Notes: a model not told the origin generated them from the sequence alone. Shown: positions 45,441 through 56,257, counted from the stretch's first letter. The stretch is 64,000 nucleotides of DNA from Echinicola pacifica DSM 19836 (GCF_000373245.1 NZ_KB890738.1:186001-250000), one strand, 5' to 3'. Translations and numbers: made by a program.

Positions 45441-46511
45441 TTATTCCGCAGAAAACTGGTAGCTTGTGAAGCTCTCAAATTTCTCCTGAGGCCTCAAAAC
45501 TACAGATGGGAAATGCGGCTGGTTAGGGGAATCTGGAAAATGCTGTGTTTCCATGGCGATTCCTGCATGCTGAGGAAAGTTCTTGCCTTTGCCAGTCAGG
45601 CTACCATCGAAATAATTGGCAGTATATACCTGCATCCCTGGCTCAGAACTATGGACCGTCATGGTGATTCCCGTTTCTTCCGCCTTCAATTTGGCTTTTT
45701 CTTCCTCCTTACCAAAGACCAGAGTCTGATCAAGGCCATTCCCGATCTTGATCTGGGCATGGCTAGAGAAGACGGCTTCCCTTACTTTCCTAGGGGCTAG
45801 GAAATCAAATGGCGTGTCCTTTACCGATAAAATTTCACCGGTGGGAATGCTCCCCTCTATTACAGGAATATACCATGGAGCATTTACCTGCAGTTGATGA
45901 TCTAGTGCGGATTGTGACAGGTCTCCGGATAAGTTGAAGTACGAGTGATTGGTGAAGTTCACCACGGTCGCCTTAGTGGTGCTAGCTTCATATTCTATTC
46001 TAAGGGCATTCCCATCCACCAAGCGATAGCGCACGGTGACCTTAAGCTCGCCAGGATAATTTTCCTCCCCGTCAGGGCTGGTGTAGTGAAATGCCACCCC
46101 ATCTTCCAGTACCTCAGAGGACCATATTTTTTTGTCAAAACCTATTTCTCCTCCATGCAGGTGATGATCTCCATTAGTTTGGGCTAGCTGATAGTCTATG
46201 CCATCCAATGAAAATTTACCCTTATGAATACGATTACAGACTCTACCGACGGCACAGCCCATGAAGGCATTAGCCTTATGGTAAGCCTCAGATTTATACT
46301 CTTCAAAAGTGTCGAAGCCCAAAACCACATCGGTGAGCTTGCCAGATCGGTCTGGCACCATCAAATGGGTAACAGTGGCTCCATAATCCATAACTTTCAG
46401 GCTCATGCCAAAGTCATTGGAAATGGTAAAAAGTAAGACGTCTTCCCCCTTAGTAGTTTTACCAAAGGAGGTTTGTTGTACCTTAAGGCTAATGGGTGTT
46501 TGGGTATTCAT
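45441..46511 (-). CDS. galM: Galactose mutarotase (aldose 1-epimerase)
   Basis: 356 residues. Beta-supersandwich enzyme interconverting alpha and beta galactose. Conserved ATVTHLMVPDRSGKLTDVVL near 45-64, NRIHKGKFSLDGIDYQLAQT near 92-111, the catalytic-His loop HLHGGEIGFDKKIW near 117-130 and VVNFTNHSYFNLSG near 181-194, with a catalytic Glu expected near HAGIAMETQHFPDSP. First gene after the regulator and the LacI-type operator, so the probable order of transcription is galM-galK-galT. Confidence 0.94.
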   Translation of the reverse strand: MNTQTPISLKVQQTSFGKTTKGEDVLLFTISNDFGMSLKVMDYGATVTHLMVPDRSGKLTDVVLGFDTFEEYKSEAYHKANAFMGCAVGRVCNRIHKGKFSLDGIDYQLAQTNGDHHLHGGEIGFDKKIWSSEVLEDGVAFHYTSPDGEENYPGELKVTVRYRLVDGNALRIEYEASTTKATVVNFTNHSYFNLSGDLSQSALDHQLQVNAPWYIPVIEGSIPTGEILSVKDTPFDFLAPRKVREAVFSSHAQIKIGNGLDQTLVFGKEEEKAKLKAEETGITMTVHSSEPGMQVYTANYFDGSLTGKGKNFPQHAGIAMETQHFPDSPNQPHFPSVVLRPQEKFESFTSYQFSAE

Positions 46512-46619
46512 TTATTAGGCAGTTGCTTGGTTAGTATGATAATTTCGTTGGTTTGCAATTATCAAATTAACCAATAAAAAAAGTGTAAAACAGGAAATAA
46601 ATGGCCAAACTTTTAAAAA

Positions 46620-46637
46620 AACGTTCCCGAAAACGTT
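46620..46637. promoter_or_regulatory. LacI-type operator upstream of galM
   Basis: AACGTTCCCGAAAACGTT: two AACGTT half-sites around a central CG, symmetric at 14 of 18 positions, the remaining ones purine/pyrimidine conserved. LacI-family regulators typically bind such 16-20 bp palindromes with central CG. It lies 109-126 bases before the galM start codon and 235 bases past the end of the LacI-family gene. Confidence 0.6.
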
Positions 46638-46871
46638 ATCATTCGGCAAATTTGATAAAATATAGAAAAACCTTGGCACATGGATTACTTACCAAGCTTC
46701 TAGCAACTGCCTACTGTTCAATAGGATTTGGCGCGGCCATAATGATGCAGACCAGAGCGATATAGCTCAGTTTCACCAAGTAAGGGGAAGAATAATGTAT
46801 TATTGATGAGTGGAGAAAAATGCAGGTTTTGCATCGATCATCTTCGACTAATTCCTAAAAAAAATCCGGCT
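46638..46871. other. Spacer between the gal operator and the regulator gene
   Basis: Together with 46512-46619 this is a 360-base gap. It holds the operator and little else. A weak hairpin ATGCA/TGCAT (46820-46834) with a short T-run may end the regulator transcript. No gene seen. Confidence 0.35.
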
Positions 46872-47909
46872 TTAGCCCTTAGGCATGGCATTGTTTTTAC
46901 TGGAGGAATGACGAATCACTAACTCGGTGTCTAGCACCAGGTTTTTGGGCTGAAAATCAGCTGGATTCATCAGTTGGTCGAGTAGGTTATTTGCCGCTAG
47001 ACGTCCCATCTCATAGGCCGGCTGATCAACGGTACTGAGGGAAGGCTCCAGTGCATCGGAGAAAGGCATATTGGTAAACCCAACCAGTGCAATATCTTCT
47101 GGAACGGAGAGTCCCTTTGCTTTGAGGACTTTGAGCACTTCCACGGCCACAGGATCATTAAGGGCAAAAATAGCATCCGGTCTTTCTTCTTGGTCTAATA
47201 GCTCATGGGTAATCCGACGAATATCCTCATTGGTCAGGTCACTGAACTGGACATTATTATAAGGATGCTGGAGCTCGGCCTCTTCCAGTGCTTTCTGATA
47301 GCCGTCTATTCTTTTCTTGCAGATATACATTTCCTTAGGGCCGCTGATAAAGGCGATCTTTTGGCAGCCTTGCTGCAAAAGGTGCTGCACCACATTATAG
47401 GCACCTAGGCTATCATCGACGGTAACTGTGGAGACAGGGAGGTTTTCCACTATGCGGTCAAAAAGGACAAAGGGAATTTCTCGGTCAATAAGATGCTGCA
47501 GATGCTCAAAGGAGCTCGTCTCACGGGACAAAGAGATCAGGAGGCCATCCACCCTACTGGAGATCAGTGTGCGAATATCGGATTTCTCTTGCTCAAAATT
47601 CTCATTAGACTGGCAGATCATCACATTATATCCGCGTTTATAGGCGGTATCCTGAATACCACTAATATTGGAGGCAAAAAAATGAGAAGCCAGCTCTGGG
47701 ACAACGATTCCGAGGGTTTTTGTTTTATTTACCCGCAGACTCTGGGCCACCACATTAGGGGTATAATTAAGCTTTTCCGCCAAGGCAAGCACTTTTTTGC
47801 GGGTCTCCAGCTTGATTTCTGGAGAATCCCGGAGTGCCCGGGAGACGGTAGAAATACTGATATTCAGCTTCAGCGCAATATCCCTAATGGTAACTTGTCC
47901 TTTTTTCAT
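46872..47909 (-). CDS. LacI-family transcriptional regulator of the galactose genes
   Basis: 345 residues. N-terminal helix-turn-helix at about 7-26 (TIRDIALKLNISISTVSRAL), hinge helix with TPNVVAQSLRVNKT near 50-63, then a periplasmic-binding-protein-like effector domain (KTLGIVVPELASHFFASNIS..., GLLISLSRETSS, FALNDPVAVEVLKVLKAKGL). It lies just upstream of galM on the same strand, so control of gal is the natural reading; the effector is probably galactose, though this is inference. Confidence 0.85.
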   Translation of the reverse strand: MKKGQVTIRDIALKLNISISTVSRALRDSPEIKLETRKKVLALAEKLNYTPNVVAQSLRVNKTKTLGIVVPELASHFFASNISGIQDTAYKRGYNVMICQSNENFEQEKSDIRTLISSRVDGLLISLSRETSSFEHLQHLIDREIPFVLFDRIVENLPVSTVTVDDSLGAYNVVQHLLQQGCQKIAFISGPKEMYICKKRIDGYQKALEEAELQHPYNNVQFSDLTNEDIRRITHELLDQEERPDAIFALNDPVAVEVLKVLKAKGLSVPEDIALVGFTNMPFSDALEPSLSTVDQPAYEMGRLAANNLLDQLMNPADFQPKNLVLDTELVIRHSSSKNNAMPKG

Positions 47910-47991
47910 CCTATTTTCATTATTGGCTTAATGCGGCAATATCCCAGTATTTAGGAGATCCCGGCCCCCCTGGAGAGGAGGGTGAGGCAGA

Positions 47992-48978
47992 TTATTCTTG
48001 ATAAATGGTATAAAGCACCGTTTCTCCTACGGCCTTGAGGGTTCTTTTGTCAATAATATCCATATTATCCGCATGCTTATGATGATACCGTCCAAAACCA
48101 AAATCCGGTGAATAGTCGATAATATCAATCATGGGTATTTTAGCAATCTCATTTACGGCAATATGATCATCTGTAATAGCATGAGATTCGCGCATCTGAA
48201 AGAAATCACTATGGCCAATCGCATGGGCATTGTTCCATACTTTGGTGACGATATTTTTGGCATATTGCAAGGACACTCCTTCTTTATAGAATCGAGCGCC
48301 TTTGGCTCCTACCATATCGAGCAATATCCCATAATAGGCGGCATAGCCACGTTCATGAGGGTTTTTGGCCCAATATTGAGAGCCTAAACACCACCACTTG
48401 GCATCATTTCCTCCTGCTTTTGCGGACTCAGGCTTGCCGTCATCCTCCCCATCGAAGAGGATGAAATCCACTCCTACGGCAAGCTTATCTGTGCTGACGC
48501 TTATATTTCGGGCGATTTCTATTAGAACCCCCACCCCAGAGCCACCATCATTGGCCCCATCGATGGGTTCGTTGATCCTCTCAGTATCCTTATCGGCCAC
48601 CCTGCGGGAATCCCAATGGGCTGCCAGGATTATACGTTTCTTTGCCGAAGGATTATAAGAAGCGATGATATTGGTAAGGTCTAGCTGCTTGCCATCATAG
48701 GCCTCAGCGGTAAACTGCTGAGCGGAGACCTCCATGCCATAGGATTTGAATTTGGCCTGCAGCCAGTCTGCGGCTTCCTTATGCTCGGGAGTATTAGGCA
48801 CCCGAGGTCCAAAATCTACTTGTTTCTGAATAAATAAGTAAGCCGAATCTGCGCTGAATTCAGGCACAGGCTGAGAAGGAACTTCCACCGCCTGCTGCTG
48901 TATGCTGCTATCCTTATTACTTTCGCCACATGCTACCAGCAGCAAAAACATTGCTGCAAGGATAAGTTTATTCTTCAT
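47992..48978 (-). CDS. Zinc glutaminyl-peptide cyclotransferase-like lipoprotein (M28 fold)
   Basis: 328 residues; lipoprotein signal with lipobox LLLVACGES (Cys17). M28-fold metal site: AAHWDSR near 119-125, Asp144 ([17 protein letters not shown]), Glu178 (FDGEDDG), then a W-W-C-L-G-S-Q-Y-W block and His302 (HHKHADNMD). Only one clear metal triad (D, E, H) rather than the five ligands of di-zinc aminopeptidases; this fits type-II glutaminyl cyclases such as the Porphyromonas enzyme. It would turn N-terminal Gln of exported proteins into pyroglutamate in the periplasm. An aminopeptidase is the alternative. Its start overlaps cysS by 11 bases. Confidence 0.75.
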   Translation of the reverse strand: MKNKLILAAMFLLLVACGESNKDSSIQQQAVEVPSQPVPEFSADSAYLFIQKQVDFGPRVPNTPEHKEAADWLQAKFKSYGMEVSAQQFTAEAYDGKQLDLTNIIASYNPSAKKRIILAAHWDSRRVADKDTERINEPIDGANDGGSGVGVLIEIARNISVSTDKLAVGVDFILFDGEDDGKPESAKAGGNDAKWWCLGSQYWAKNPHERGYAAYYGILLDMVGAKGARFYKEGVSLQYAKNIVTKVWNNAHAIGHSDFFQMRESHAITDDHIAVNEIAKIPMIDIIDYSPDFGFGRYHHKHADNMDIIDKRTLKAVGETVLYTIYQE

Positions 48979-50461
48979 AAGCCCAATCTACTTTGTCTTT
49001 CATGTCTTTGACCACGATACCCATTGATTTTAGTGAGGCACGGATTTCATCGACTTTGTCGTAATCCTTGCCCAATTTAGCCTCTTGGTATAGCTTCAGA
49101 AGAAGCTCCAACAGCTGCTGCTGCTTATCTGATTTCTCTTCAAATAAACCAAGAATCTCTTCTACAAAAACGATGAAGGTCTGTATTAGTTTTTCAAAGG
49201 TTTCCTTACCAAGGGCTGCTGAACTGAGTTGTCCAGTATAAATACTATTAATTTTCTTGAGCAGGTTAAATAAGTGACCGATGGCTTGAGCGGTGTTGAA
49301 GTCATCATTCATTGCTCGGTAAGCACTATCGATACTTTTCTGCACCTGGTCCACCAGCTTTTCATCCACAGCCGTATTTTCCAGAGGCTGATATTGAAGG
49401 CTTTTGGCAATGCGCAGGCCATTTATAATTTTGATATATCCCTTCTGAGCCGCTTGGAGCGCCTCATTAGAAAAGTCCAGGGTGGACCTATAATGGGCTG
49501 TAAGAATAAAATATCGGATGGTCATCGGGGAATACGACTGGTTTAGCAGCTCATGCTTACCGGTAAATAGCTCCTGCAAGGTGATGAAATTCCCTAGGGA
49601 TTTCCCCATCTTTTGACCATTGATGGTGATCATATTATTATGCATCCAGTAGTTTGCGGGATCCTGACCATGCCCCGCATTTCCTTGTGCGATTTCACAT
49701 TCATGGTGCGGAAACATCAGGTCCATTCCACCACCGTGGATATCAAACTGGTTTCCGAGGTATTTGGAGCTCATGGCTGTACACTCCAGGTGCCAGCCAG
49801 GGAAGCCCATTCCCCATGGGGAGGTCCATTTCATCAGGTGCTCTGGAGCGGCATTCTTCCACAGCGCAAAATCGATAGGGTTACGCTTTTCGTCTTGCCC
49901 GTCCAAGGTCCTGCTTCCGCTCAATAGCTCTTCCACCACGCGACCAGAAAGCTTGCCATAAGGCTTCTCCTCATTGTACTTAAGCACATCAAAATACACC
50001 GAGCCATTGACCACATAGGCAAAACCCGCCTCAAGGATATCCTCGACCAGCTTAATTTGCTCAGGAATATGTCCGGTAGCGCGAGGCTCAATATTCGGTT
50101 TATTAGTATTAAGCAGATCCATATCCCGATGATAGGAATCGGTATAGTGCTGGGCTACTTCCATAGGCTCAAGCTGCTCCAACTTCGCTTTTTTGGCGAT
50201 TTTATCTTCCCCTTCATCTGCATCACCTTGCAAGTGTCCTACATCCGTAATATTACGCACATAGCGCACCTTATATCCCAAATGATGCAGGTAACGGTAA
50301 ACCGTGTCAAAAGTAATCGCCGGCCGGGCATGACCCAAATGCGCATCACCATATACCGTAGGTCCACACACATACATTCCCACCAAAGGTGGCTTAATCG
50401 GTTCAAAAAGTTCTTTGTCACGCTTAAGCGTGTTATAAATCTTCAGTTCTTTCGAAATCAT
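48968..50461 (-). CDS. cysS: Cysteinyl-tRNA synthetase
   Basis: 497 residues, class Ia. Zinc Cys32 in [20 protein letters not shown] variant HLGH at 41-44, KMSKS variant KMGKS at 284-288. The [20 protein letters not shown] block is typical. Charges tRNA-Cys. A minus-strand TAAATTTG (50467-50474) lies only a few bases before the ATG, so a very short or absent leader is possible. Confidence 0.96.
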   Translation of the reverse strand: MISKELKIYNTLKRDKELFEPIKPPLVGMYVCGPTVYGDAHLGHARPAITFDTVYRYLHHLGYKVRYVRNITDVGHLQGDADEGEDKIAKKAKLEQLEPMEVAQHYTDSYHRDMDLLNTNKPNIEPRATGHIPEQIKLVEDILEAGFAYVVNGSVYFDVLKYNEEKPYGKLSGRVVEELLSGSRTLDGQDEKRNPIDFALWKNAAPEHLMKWTSPWGMGFPGWHLECTAMSSKYLGNQFDIHGGGMDLMFPHHECEIAQGNAGHGQDPANYWMHNNMITINGQKMGKSLGNFITLQELFTGKHELLNQSYSPMTIRYFILTAHYRSTLDFSNEALQAAQKGYIKIINGLRIAKSLQYQPLENTAVDEKLVDQVQKSIDSAYRAMNDDFNTAQAIGHLFNLLKKINSIYTGQLSSAALGKETFEKLIQTFIVFVEEILGLFEEKSDKQQQLLELLLKLYQEAKLGKDYDKVDEIRASLKSMGIVVKDMKDKVDWAYEE

Positions 50462-51098
50462 AAAAACAAATTTAATGAAAACAGTAGGATAATAGCAGTT
50501 GATTGAAATACAAAACTATCTTTTATAATTCAAAATACATTTGATCCATGTAAAAAACTCCCCTTCCTCAAAAATAAATCCAATATGCATTCAAATATAA
50601 AGTTTCTTCACTAAACATCTAGTGAGGGCAAGAGAACAGAATCCCAAAAACTAAGGTCGTCTCCCCGAGACCATCCCCTATTTCAATCCTATTATTTGTT
50701 ATGCCTAAGCAGTAATCATTATGGCTATTATGGACAATTTATTCTTAACAAAAAAGATAGAAATCAGGATCTATCACTGCATCTACTCAAAGGACAGGTC
50801 ATTTGTAGGTAATTGTTTTAAGCTCAATAGGAAATTATTATCCAGGACGAAGACTTGAGGAAGGAGACTTGAGAACTTAGCAACTCATTTACAGCTTTTG
50901 AAGTGTTGATTAATAGTAATGGTGGGTTGTCGTAAGGCTTCTAAGGTATAGGATATTTTTTCCGATCCATGGTCATTTCTCAATCCATGATAATCAAAAA
51001 GGCAAAGAAGAGACAGATTATAGGATATATTGGTTAAATAAAGGCATCTGAATAATTTATTCTCAGCATCCCTACTTTTTTTACGAAAAAAAATTTAT
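50462..51098. other. Intergenic region before rimP
   Basis: AT-rich, no gene seen. Contains a short tandem: AGACTTGAG at 50851-50859, GAGACTTGAG at 50864-50873, then a degenerate third copy GAGAACTTAG at 50871-50880. No tRNA fold. Confidence 0.35.
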
Positions 51099-51106
51099 TA
51101 CATTTG
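51099..51106 (+). promoter_or_regulatory. -7 promoter core of the rimP-nusA-infB operon
   Basis: TACATTTG, exact match to TAnnTTTG, followed by GTATCG. Predicted start about 51112, giving a 60-base leader containing the hairpin at 51127-51149. Confidence 0.6.
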
Positions 51107-51126
51107 TATCGTATTTAGTCGTTTAC

Positions 51127-51149
51127 AAGAGGGGACACATCGTCCCCTC
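51127..51149 (+). promoter_or_regulatory. Leader hairpin before rimP
   Basis: AGAGGGGAC (51127-51135), short loop ACATC, GTCCCCTCT (51141-51149), then TTC. Nine GC-rich pairs with only two or three U after them, 22 bases before the rimP ATG. It is too close to the promoter to be a terminator of another gene; it may stabilise the leader or attenuate transcription. Confidence 0.6.
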
Positions 51150-51171
51150 TTTCATTATAGGTAAATGTAAT

Positions 51172-51642
51172 ATGAGTTTAAAGCAGACCATCGAGGAGAT
51201 TGTCATCAAGCATTTGCCCGACGAGTCGCACTTTGTGGTGGAGATCATCATCAGTGAAAAGGGCCCTAAGCAGAAGATCAGTGTACTTATTGATTCGGAT
51301 GAGGGCTTAAACATTGACACCTGTGCGACGGTAAGCCGGGCGGTAGGCGAGGAGTTAGAAGCCAAGGAATTGGTAGAAACGGCCTATGTGTTAGAAATAT
51401 CCTCTCCTGGTCTTGACTATCCACTTACCAGCAAAAGGCAATACCAGAAGAATATAGGCAGAAACCTTGAGCTTCTTTTGGAGAATGGCGACAAACTGGA
51501 AGGGAAATTGCAGGCAGTGGGCCAAGCGGAAATCACCTTGCTAGTCAAGCAGAAGGAAAAGGGTAAAAAGGCAGTTGAGAAAGAACTCAATGTGGCTTTA
51601 GATCAAGTAAAAAAATCAATTGTACTAGTCTCTTTTAAATAA
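51172..51642 (+). CDS. rimP: Ribosome maturation factor RimP
   Basis: 156 residues. N-terminal domain (VVEIIISEKGPKQKISVLID, DEGLNIDTCATVSRAVGEEL) and C-terminal SH3-like domain (LEISSPGLDYPLTSKRQYQK, IGRNLELLLENGDKLEGKLQ). Needed for 30S subunit assembly. Six-base gap to nusA; the rimP-nusA-infB order is conserved. Confidence 0.95.
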   Translation: MSLKQTIEEIVIKHLPDESHFVVEIIISEKGPKQKISVLIDSDEGLNIDTCATVSRAVGEELEAKELVETAYVLEISSPGLDYPLTSKRQYQKNIGRNLELLLENGDKLEGKLQAVGQAEITLLVKQKEKGKKAVEKELNVALDQVKKSIVLVSFK

Positions 51643-51647
51643 AAACA

Positions 51648-52895
51648 ATGGATGCTAAAGTTCTGATAGATTCGTTTGCAGAATTTGCAAGATCGAAAAA
51701 TGTGGATCGTCCTACGATGATACGCATCTTGGAAGATGTATTTAGAGCGATGATTCGTAAAAAATACGAAACTGACGAAAACTTTGATGTGATCATCAAC
51801 GCCGATAAAGGAGACCTTGAAATATGGCGCATCAGGGAGATTGTTGACGACGATTCCGAAGATATATGGGATCACGATAAAATCAGTCACTCAGAAGCTC
51901 GCAAAATCGAGCCAGATTTTGAGATTGGAGAGGAGACTTACGAGAGGATTGAATTAGAAGATTTTGGCCGCAGAGCGGTGATGATGGCTCGACAGACCTT
52001 GATCCAGAAGATCAAGGATTTGGAGAAGGACCTATTATTCCAACAATACGAGGAGTTGGTAGGAGAGATCATCACGGCAGAGGTTTATCAGATATTGGGC
52101 AGGGAGATTCTACTTATGGATGGAGACGGCAATGAGCTTATCCTCCCTAAGGCGGAGCAGATCCAGAAGGATCGTTTCAGAAAAGGAGACACCGCCCGTG
52201 CCATCGTACATAAGGTAGAGATGGTGAATGGAAATCCAAGAATTATACTTTCAAGGACTTCACCTATATTCTTAGAAAGACTCTTTGAAAATGAAGTTCC
52301 CGAGGTATATGATGGTTTGATTACGATCAAAAAGATCGTACGAGAGCCAGGAGAGAGAGCAAAAGTGGCAGTGGAATCCTATGATGACCGCATTGATCCA
52401 GTAGGAGCTTGTGTTGGAATGAAGGGAAGCCGTATCCATGCAGTCGTTCGTGAGTTGCAGAACGAAAACATCGATGTGATCAACTATACTGACAATCTGG
52501 AGCTATATGTATCCAGAGCGTTGAGCCCTGCCAAGGTAAGTTCTATCCAAGCAAACGAAGAAGAAAAGCGACTTTCTGTATTTTTAAAGCCTGATCAAGT
52601 ATCTTTGGCAATTGGTAAAGGCGGATATAACATCCGACTGGCCAGCCGTCTAGTAGGATATGAGATAGATGTATTCCGTGAGTTGTCGGGATATGAAGAT
52701 GAAGAAGACGTGGATCTGTCCGAATTTTCGGATGAAATCGAAGCATGGATAATTGCAGAATTGAAAAAAACCGGTTTGGATACTGCCAAGAGTGTATTGG
52801 CACTTACAGTGGCAGACCTGACCCGAAGAACGGAACTCGAGGAAGAAACCGTCGAGGAGGTCTTCAAAATTTTGAAACAAGAGTTTGAACAGTAA
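51648..52895 (+). CDS. nusA: Transcription termination/antitermination factor NusA
   Basis: 415 residues: N-terminal RNAP-binding domain (1-125), S1 domain (about 130-200, GEIITAEVYQILGREILLMD), tandem KH domains (DPVGACVGMKGSRIHAVVRE and VSLAIGKGGYNIRLASRLVG). The short C-terminal helix bundle (ELKKTGLDTAKSVLALTVAD) lacks the long acidic repeats of E. coli NusA, normal for this phylum. Binds the elongation complex and rRNA boxes. Confidence 0.96.
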   Translation: MDAKVLIDSFAEFARSKNVDRPTMIRILEDVFRAMIRKKYETDENFDVIINADKGDLEIWRIREIVDDDSEDIWDHDKISHSEARKIEPDFEIGEETYERIELEDFGRRAVMMARQTLIQKIKDLEKDLLFQQYEELVGEIITAEVYQILGREILLMDGDGNELILPKAEQIQKDRFRKGDTARAIVHKVEMVNGNPRIILSRTSPIFLERLFENEVPEVYDGLITIKKIVREPGERAKVAVESYDDRIDPVGACVGMKGSRIHAVVRELQNENIDVINYTDNLELYVSRALSPAKVSSIQANEEEKRLSVFLKPDQVSLAIGKGGYNIRLASRLVGYEIDVFRELSGYEDEEDVDLSEFSDEIEAWIIAELKKTGLDTAKSVLALTVADLTRRTELEEETVEEVFKILKQEFEQ

Positions 52896-52973
52896 ATATT
52901 ACCTCAAGGAATCGCAATAATTCCCTGGGGGATATATATTTACATCAAAAAAATTAGCAATAGGTTTTAGCGT

Positions 52974-55900
52974 ATGTCAGAAGAAAAAATGATGCGATTG
53001 GGCCAGGTAGCCAGAAAACTCAACGTGGGCATTTCCACGATTGTGGATTCTATGGCGAAAAAAGGCTTTGATGTAGAGAGCAACCCCAACTCCAAAATCA
53101 GCCAGGAGCAGTTTAGCATGCTGGCCAAGGAGTTTAAGTCCTCTGCGCAGGACAAAGAGGAAGCCTCTCACCTATCGATAGGAAAACGTCATAATGAGAC
53201 GTTTACTATCAAGGCAGAGTCAGAGACCATCCCCGAAGAAGCAAAAAAAGAAGAACCGGCTAAAAAGCCAGCACCTGCCCCTGAAGAAAAAAAGAAGGAG
53301 CAGCCGGATACTCCTGTGAAGGAGAATAAGATTACCTCCGAAGCTGAAAAGCTTCCTGGAATCAAGGTGCTGGGAAAAATCGATCTTGGTCAAAAAGGCC
53401 AAGCAAAGAAAGAGGAGCCTAAAGCCGAAAAGCCAGAAGCTCCCAAGGCCGAGCCTAAGCCTAAGGAAACTCCTCAGGCCGAAAAGCCCGTAGAGAAAAA
53501 GCCGGAACCTGTTGCGGAAAAACCTAAAGAAACACCTCAGGCTGTGAAGCCTCAGCAAAAAGAAGACGCTAAACCTAATACATCTCCTGAAGCTGGGAAG
53601 CCACAGGAAAATACCGCATCAAAAGATTCCTCCAAACCTAAGGAGAAACCTGCTCAAGCTGCTCCGGCAAAACCTCAAGCTAAAGAACAAAAGCCTGCTG
53701 AACCCGCTAAACCAGAAGCTAAACCTGCACCAGAAGCTAAAGAAGTAAAAATCGAAAAGCCTGATGACAGTAATAAAGTCATCTCCGCTAAGGCTGATGC
53801 ACTGAAAGGCCTCACGGTATTGGGCAAAATAGAGCTTCCCAAGGACAGACCTAAGAAAAAGGCAAAACCCGTAGCCTCCTCTGATGAGCGCAATAAGGAT
53901 AAGAAAAAACGTCCTCGTAAGCGTATCGATAAGCCAGGAACTGGCGGACCTGGTAGCCCTCAAGGTAATAGACCTGGAGGACCACAAGGTAACAGACCGG
54001 GAGGTGACAATAGAAATAGTGGCCCAGGAGCCCGCAAACGCCCAGTAGGTGGTGGCGCTAAAGGAAAAGGCAATAGCCGATTCCAAAAAGCTGAACCTAC
54101 TCAAAAAGAAATCCAAGATCAGATCAAACAAACTCTTGCCAGACTGCAAGGCGGCGGAAGATCTGGTGGCGGCAAGAAAAACCGTCGTGATAAACAACGC
54201 GACCGTGTCAAAGATCAACAGCACGAAGGACAAGAGGAAAGCAAAATCCTTAAGGTAACTGAGTTTATCTCAGCCAATGACCTCGCTTCATTACTGGATG
54301 TAACGGTAAACGAAATCATCTCAGTATGTATGTCCCTAGGCATGTTCGTATCCATCAACCAACGTCTGGACGCAGAAGCCATCACCATTATCGCAGATGA
54401 ATTCGGCTACGAAGTCGAATTCACCAAAGCAGATGAAGATGAAGAAACGACCGAAGTGGAAGATGCACCGGAAGATCTGGGACCACGTGCCCCAATCGTG
54501 ACCATCATGGGTCACGTCGATCACGGTAAAACATCCTTGCTGGATTATATCAGAAGTTCTAAAGTAACCAGCGGCGAAGCAGGGGGAATCACCCAGCACA
54601 TCGGCGCTTACGATGTAAGAACAGACAATGGCGACAAAATCGCCTTCCTTGATACTCCAGGTCACGAAGCCTTTACAGCAATGAGAGCCCGTGGTGCCAA
54701 AATCACCGATGTGGCCATCATCGTAATCGCAGCGGACGATAGCATCATGCCTCAGACCAAAGAAGCCATCAACCACGCTCAGGTAGCGGGCGTTCCGATG
54801 ATCTTTGCGATCAATAAAGTAGATAAACCAAACGCCAACCCTAACAAGATCAAAGAGGAACTCGCTAATATGAACCTCCTGATCGAAGAATGGGGCGGTA
54901 AATATCAGTCTCAGGAAATCTCTGCAAAAACTGGCCAAGGAGTCGATGATCTCCTCGAAAAAGTATTGCTCGAAGCAGAAATCCTGGAACTAAAAGCTAA
55001 TCCTGATAGAAAAGCTGTTGGTACCGTGGTGGAAGCATCACTGGACAAAGGCCGTGGATATGTATCCACCGTCATGATCCAAAACGGAACTTTGAAAATC
55101 GGCGATATCATGCTCGCAGGTCAACATTACGGTCGTGTGAAAGCGATGTTTGATCACCTTGGACAGAAAGTACAGGAAGCTGAACCTTCTACCCCCGTAC
55201 AGGTGCTCGGACTAAGTGGTGCCCCTCAAGCTGGTGATATCCTCAAAGTGTACGAAACAGAAAGAGAAGCCAGAGAAATCGCCAACTCCAGAGAACAAAT
55301 CAACAGGGAACAAAGTATGCGTACCAAAAAGCATATCACCCTGGATGAAATCGGAAGACGTCTGGCTATCGGTAGCTTCAAGGAACTCAATATCATCATC
55401 AAAGGTGATGTGGATGGATCCGTGGAAGCACTTTCCGATTCCCTATTGAAACTATCCAAAGATGAGGTGAGCGTAAGCATCATCCATAAAGGGGTAGGTC
55501 AGATCTCTGAATCAGATGTATTGCTTGCTTCTGCCTCTGATGCTATCATCCTAGGCTTCCAGGTAAGACCTTCTACTTCCGCTAAGAGATTGGCAGAACA
55601 AGAGGAAATCGAAATCAGACATTACTCTATCATCTACGATGCCATCAACCAGATCAAAGATGCTATTGAAGGTATGCTCGAGCCAGAATTTGAAGAATTT
55701 ATCACTGGTAATATCCAGGTGCGTGAAGTATTCAAAATCTCTAAAGTGGGTACTGTAGCGGGATCCTATGTGACCGATGGATATGTAACTCGTAAAAATA
55801 AAATACGAATTATCCGAGACGGTATCGTAATCTATGACGGAGAAATCGATCAGTTGAAACGTTTCAAAGACGATGTGGCCGAAGTGAAAGCTGGTTATGA

Positions 55901-55991
55901 ATGTGGTATCTCCATCAAAGGATTTAACGACATCAAACTGGAAGACACTATCGAAGGGTACGAAATGCGAGAAATCAAACGCAAAAAATAA
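52974..55991 (+). CDS. infB: Translation initiation factor IF-2
   Basis: 1005 residues. N-terminal IF2N-like helix ([20 protein letters not shown]), a long Lys/Pro/Ala/Glu-rich linker (about 80-290), a Gly/Arg-rich stretch (about 320-400), then the GTPase: G1 GHVDHGKT at 513-520, G3 DTPGHEAF, G4 NKVDKP, followed by beta barrels and the IF2 C-terminal domain that binds fMet-tRNA. The linker is low-complexity and makes long false frames on the other strand. Ends at an intrinsic terminator. Confidence 0.97.
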   Translation: MSEEKMMRLGQVARKLNVGISTIVDSMAKKGFDVESNPNSKISQEQFSMLAKEFKSSAQDKEEASHLSIGKRHNETFTIKAESETIPEEAKKEEPAKKPAPAPEEKKKEQPDTPVKENKITSEAEKLPGIKVLGKIDLGQKGQAKKEEPKAEKPEAPKAEPKPKETPQAEKPVEKKPEPVAEKPKETPQAVKPQQKEDAKPNTSPEAGKPQENTASKDSSKPKEKPAQAAPAKPQAKEQKPAEPAKPEAKPAPEAKEVKIEKPDDSNKVISAKADALKGLTVLGKIELPKDRPKKKAKPVASSDERNKDKKKRPRKRIDKPGTGGPGSPQGNRPGGPQGNRPGGDNRNSGPGARKRPVGGGAKGKGNSRFQKAEPTQKEIQDQIKQTLARLQGGGRSGGGKKNRRDKQRDRVKDQQHEGQEESKILKVTEFISANDLASLLDVTVNEIISVCMSLGMFVSINQRLDAEAITIIADEFGYEVEFTKADEDEETTEVEDAPEDLGPRAPIVTIMGHVDHGKTSLLDYIRSSKVTSGEAGGITQHIGAYDVRTDNGDKIAFLDTPGHEAFTAMRARGAKITDVAIIVIAADDSIMPQTKEAINHAQVAGVPMIFAINKVDKPNANPNKIKEELANMNLLIEEWGGKYQSQEISAKTGQGVDDLLEKVLLEAEILELKANPDRKAVGTVVEASLDKGRGYVSTVMIQNGTLKIGDIMLAGQHYGRVKAMFDHLGQKVQEAEPSTPVQVLGLSGAPQAGDILKVYETEREAREIANSREQINREQSMRTKKHITLDEIGRRLAIGSFKELNIIIKGDVDGSVEALSDSLLKLSKDEVSVSIIHKGVGQISESDVLLASASDAIILGFQVRPSTSAKRLAEQEEIEIRHYSIIYDAINQIKDAIEGMLEPEFEEFITGNIQVREVFKISKVGTVAGSYVTDGYVTRKNKIRIIRDGIVIYDGEIDQLKRFKDDVAEVKAGYECGISIKGFNDIKLEDTIEGYEMREIKRKK

Positions 55992-56014
55992 AGTACTTTA
56001 TATACATTCATTGG

Positions 56015-56047
56015 AAAGGGCAGTTTATTATATTCTGCCCTTTTTTT
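56015..56047 (+). terminator. Terminator of rimP-nusA-infB
   Basis: AAAGGGCAG (56015-56023) pairs with CTGCCCTTT (56035-56043), 11-base loop, followed by a T-run; 23 bases after the infB stop. Confidence 0.9.
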
Positions 56048-56257
56048 ATTTCCAGATCCTCCGCCGCTCCACCATAGCCAGTCCCCAGCGATCATCTTTT
56101 CATCTCAGCCTCTAGGACAAGGCACCTCAATCTCCTATAACTATTACGCCCTCAATCCACAGCATAAGCTATTGCTTCTGATCACTGAGTACCTTATTTT
56201 CGTAAGCTTACTGCATAATATATTATTGCACCCTAAAAAAATATACCCAAGCCCCCT

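Noticed and set aside
53220-54233. Long minus-strand open frames opposite infB
   Set aside because: They are shadows of the Lys/Pro/Ala/Gly-rich IF-2 linker; their residues are Leu/Phe/Ser-rich reverse complements and match no family.
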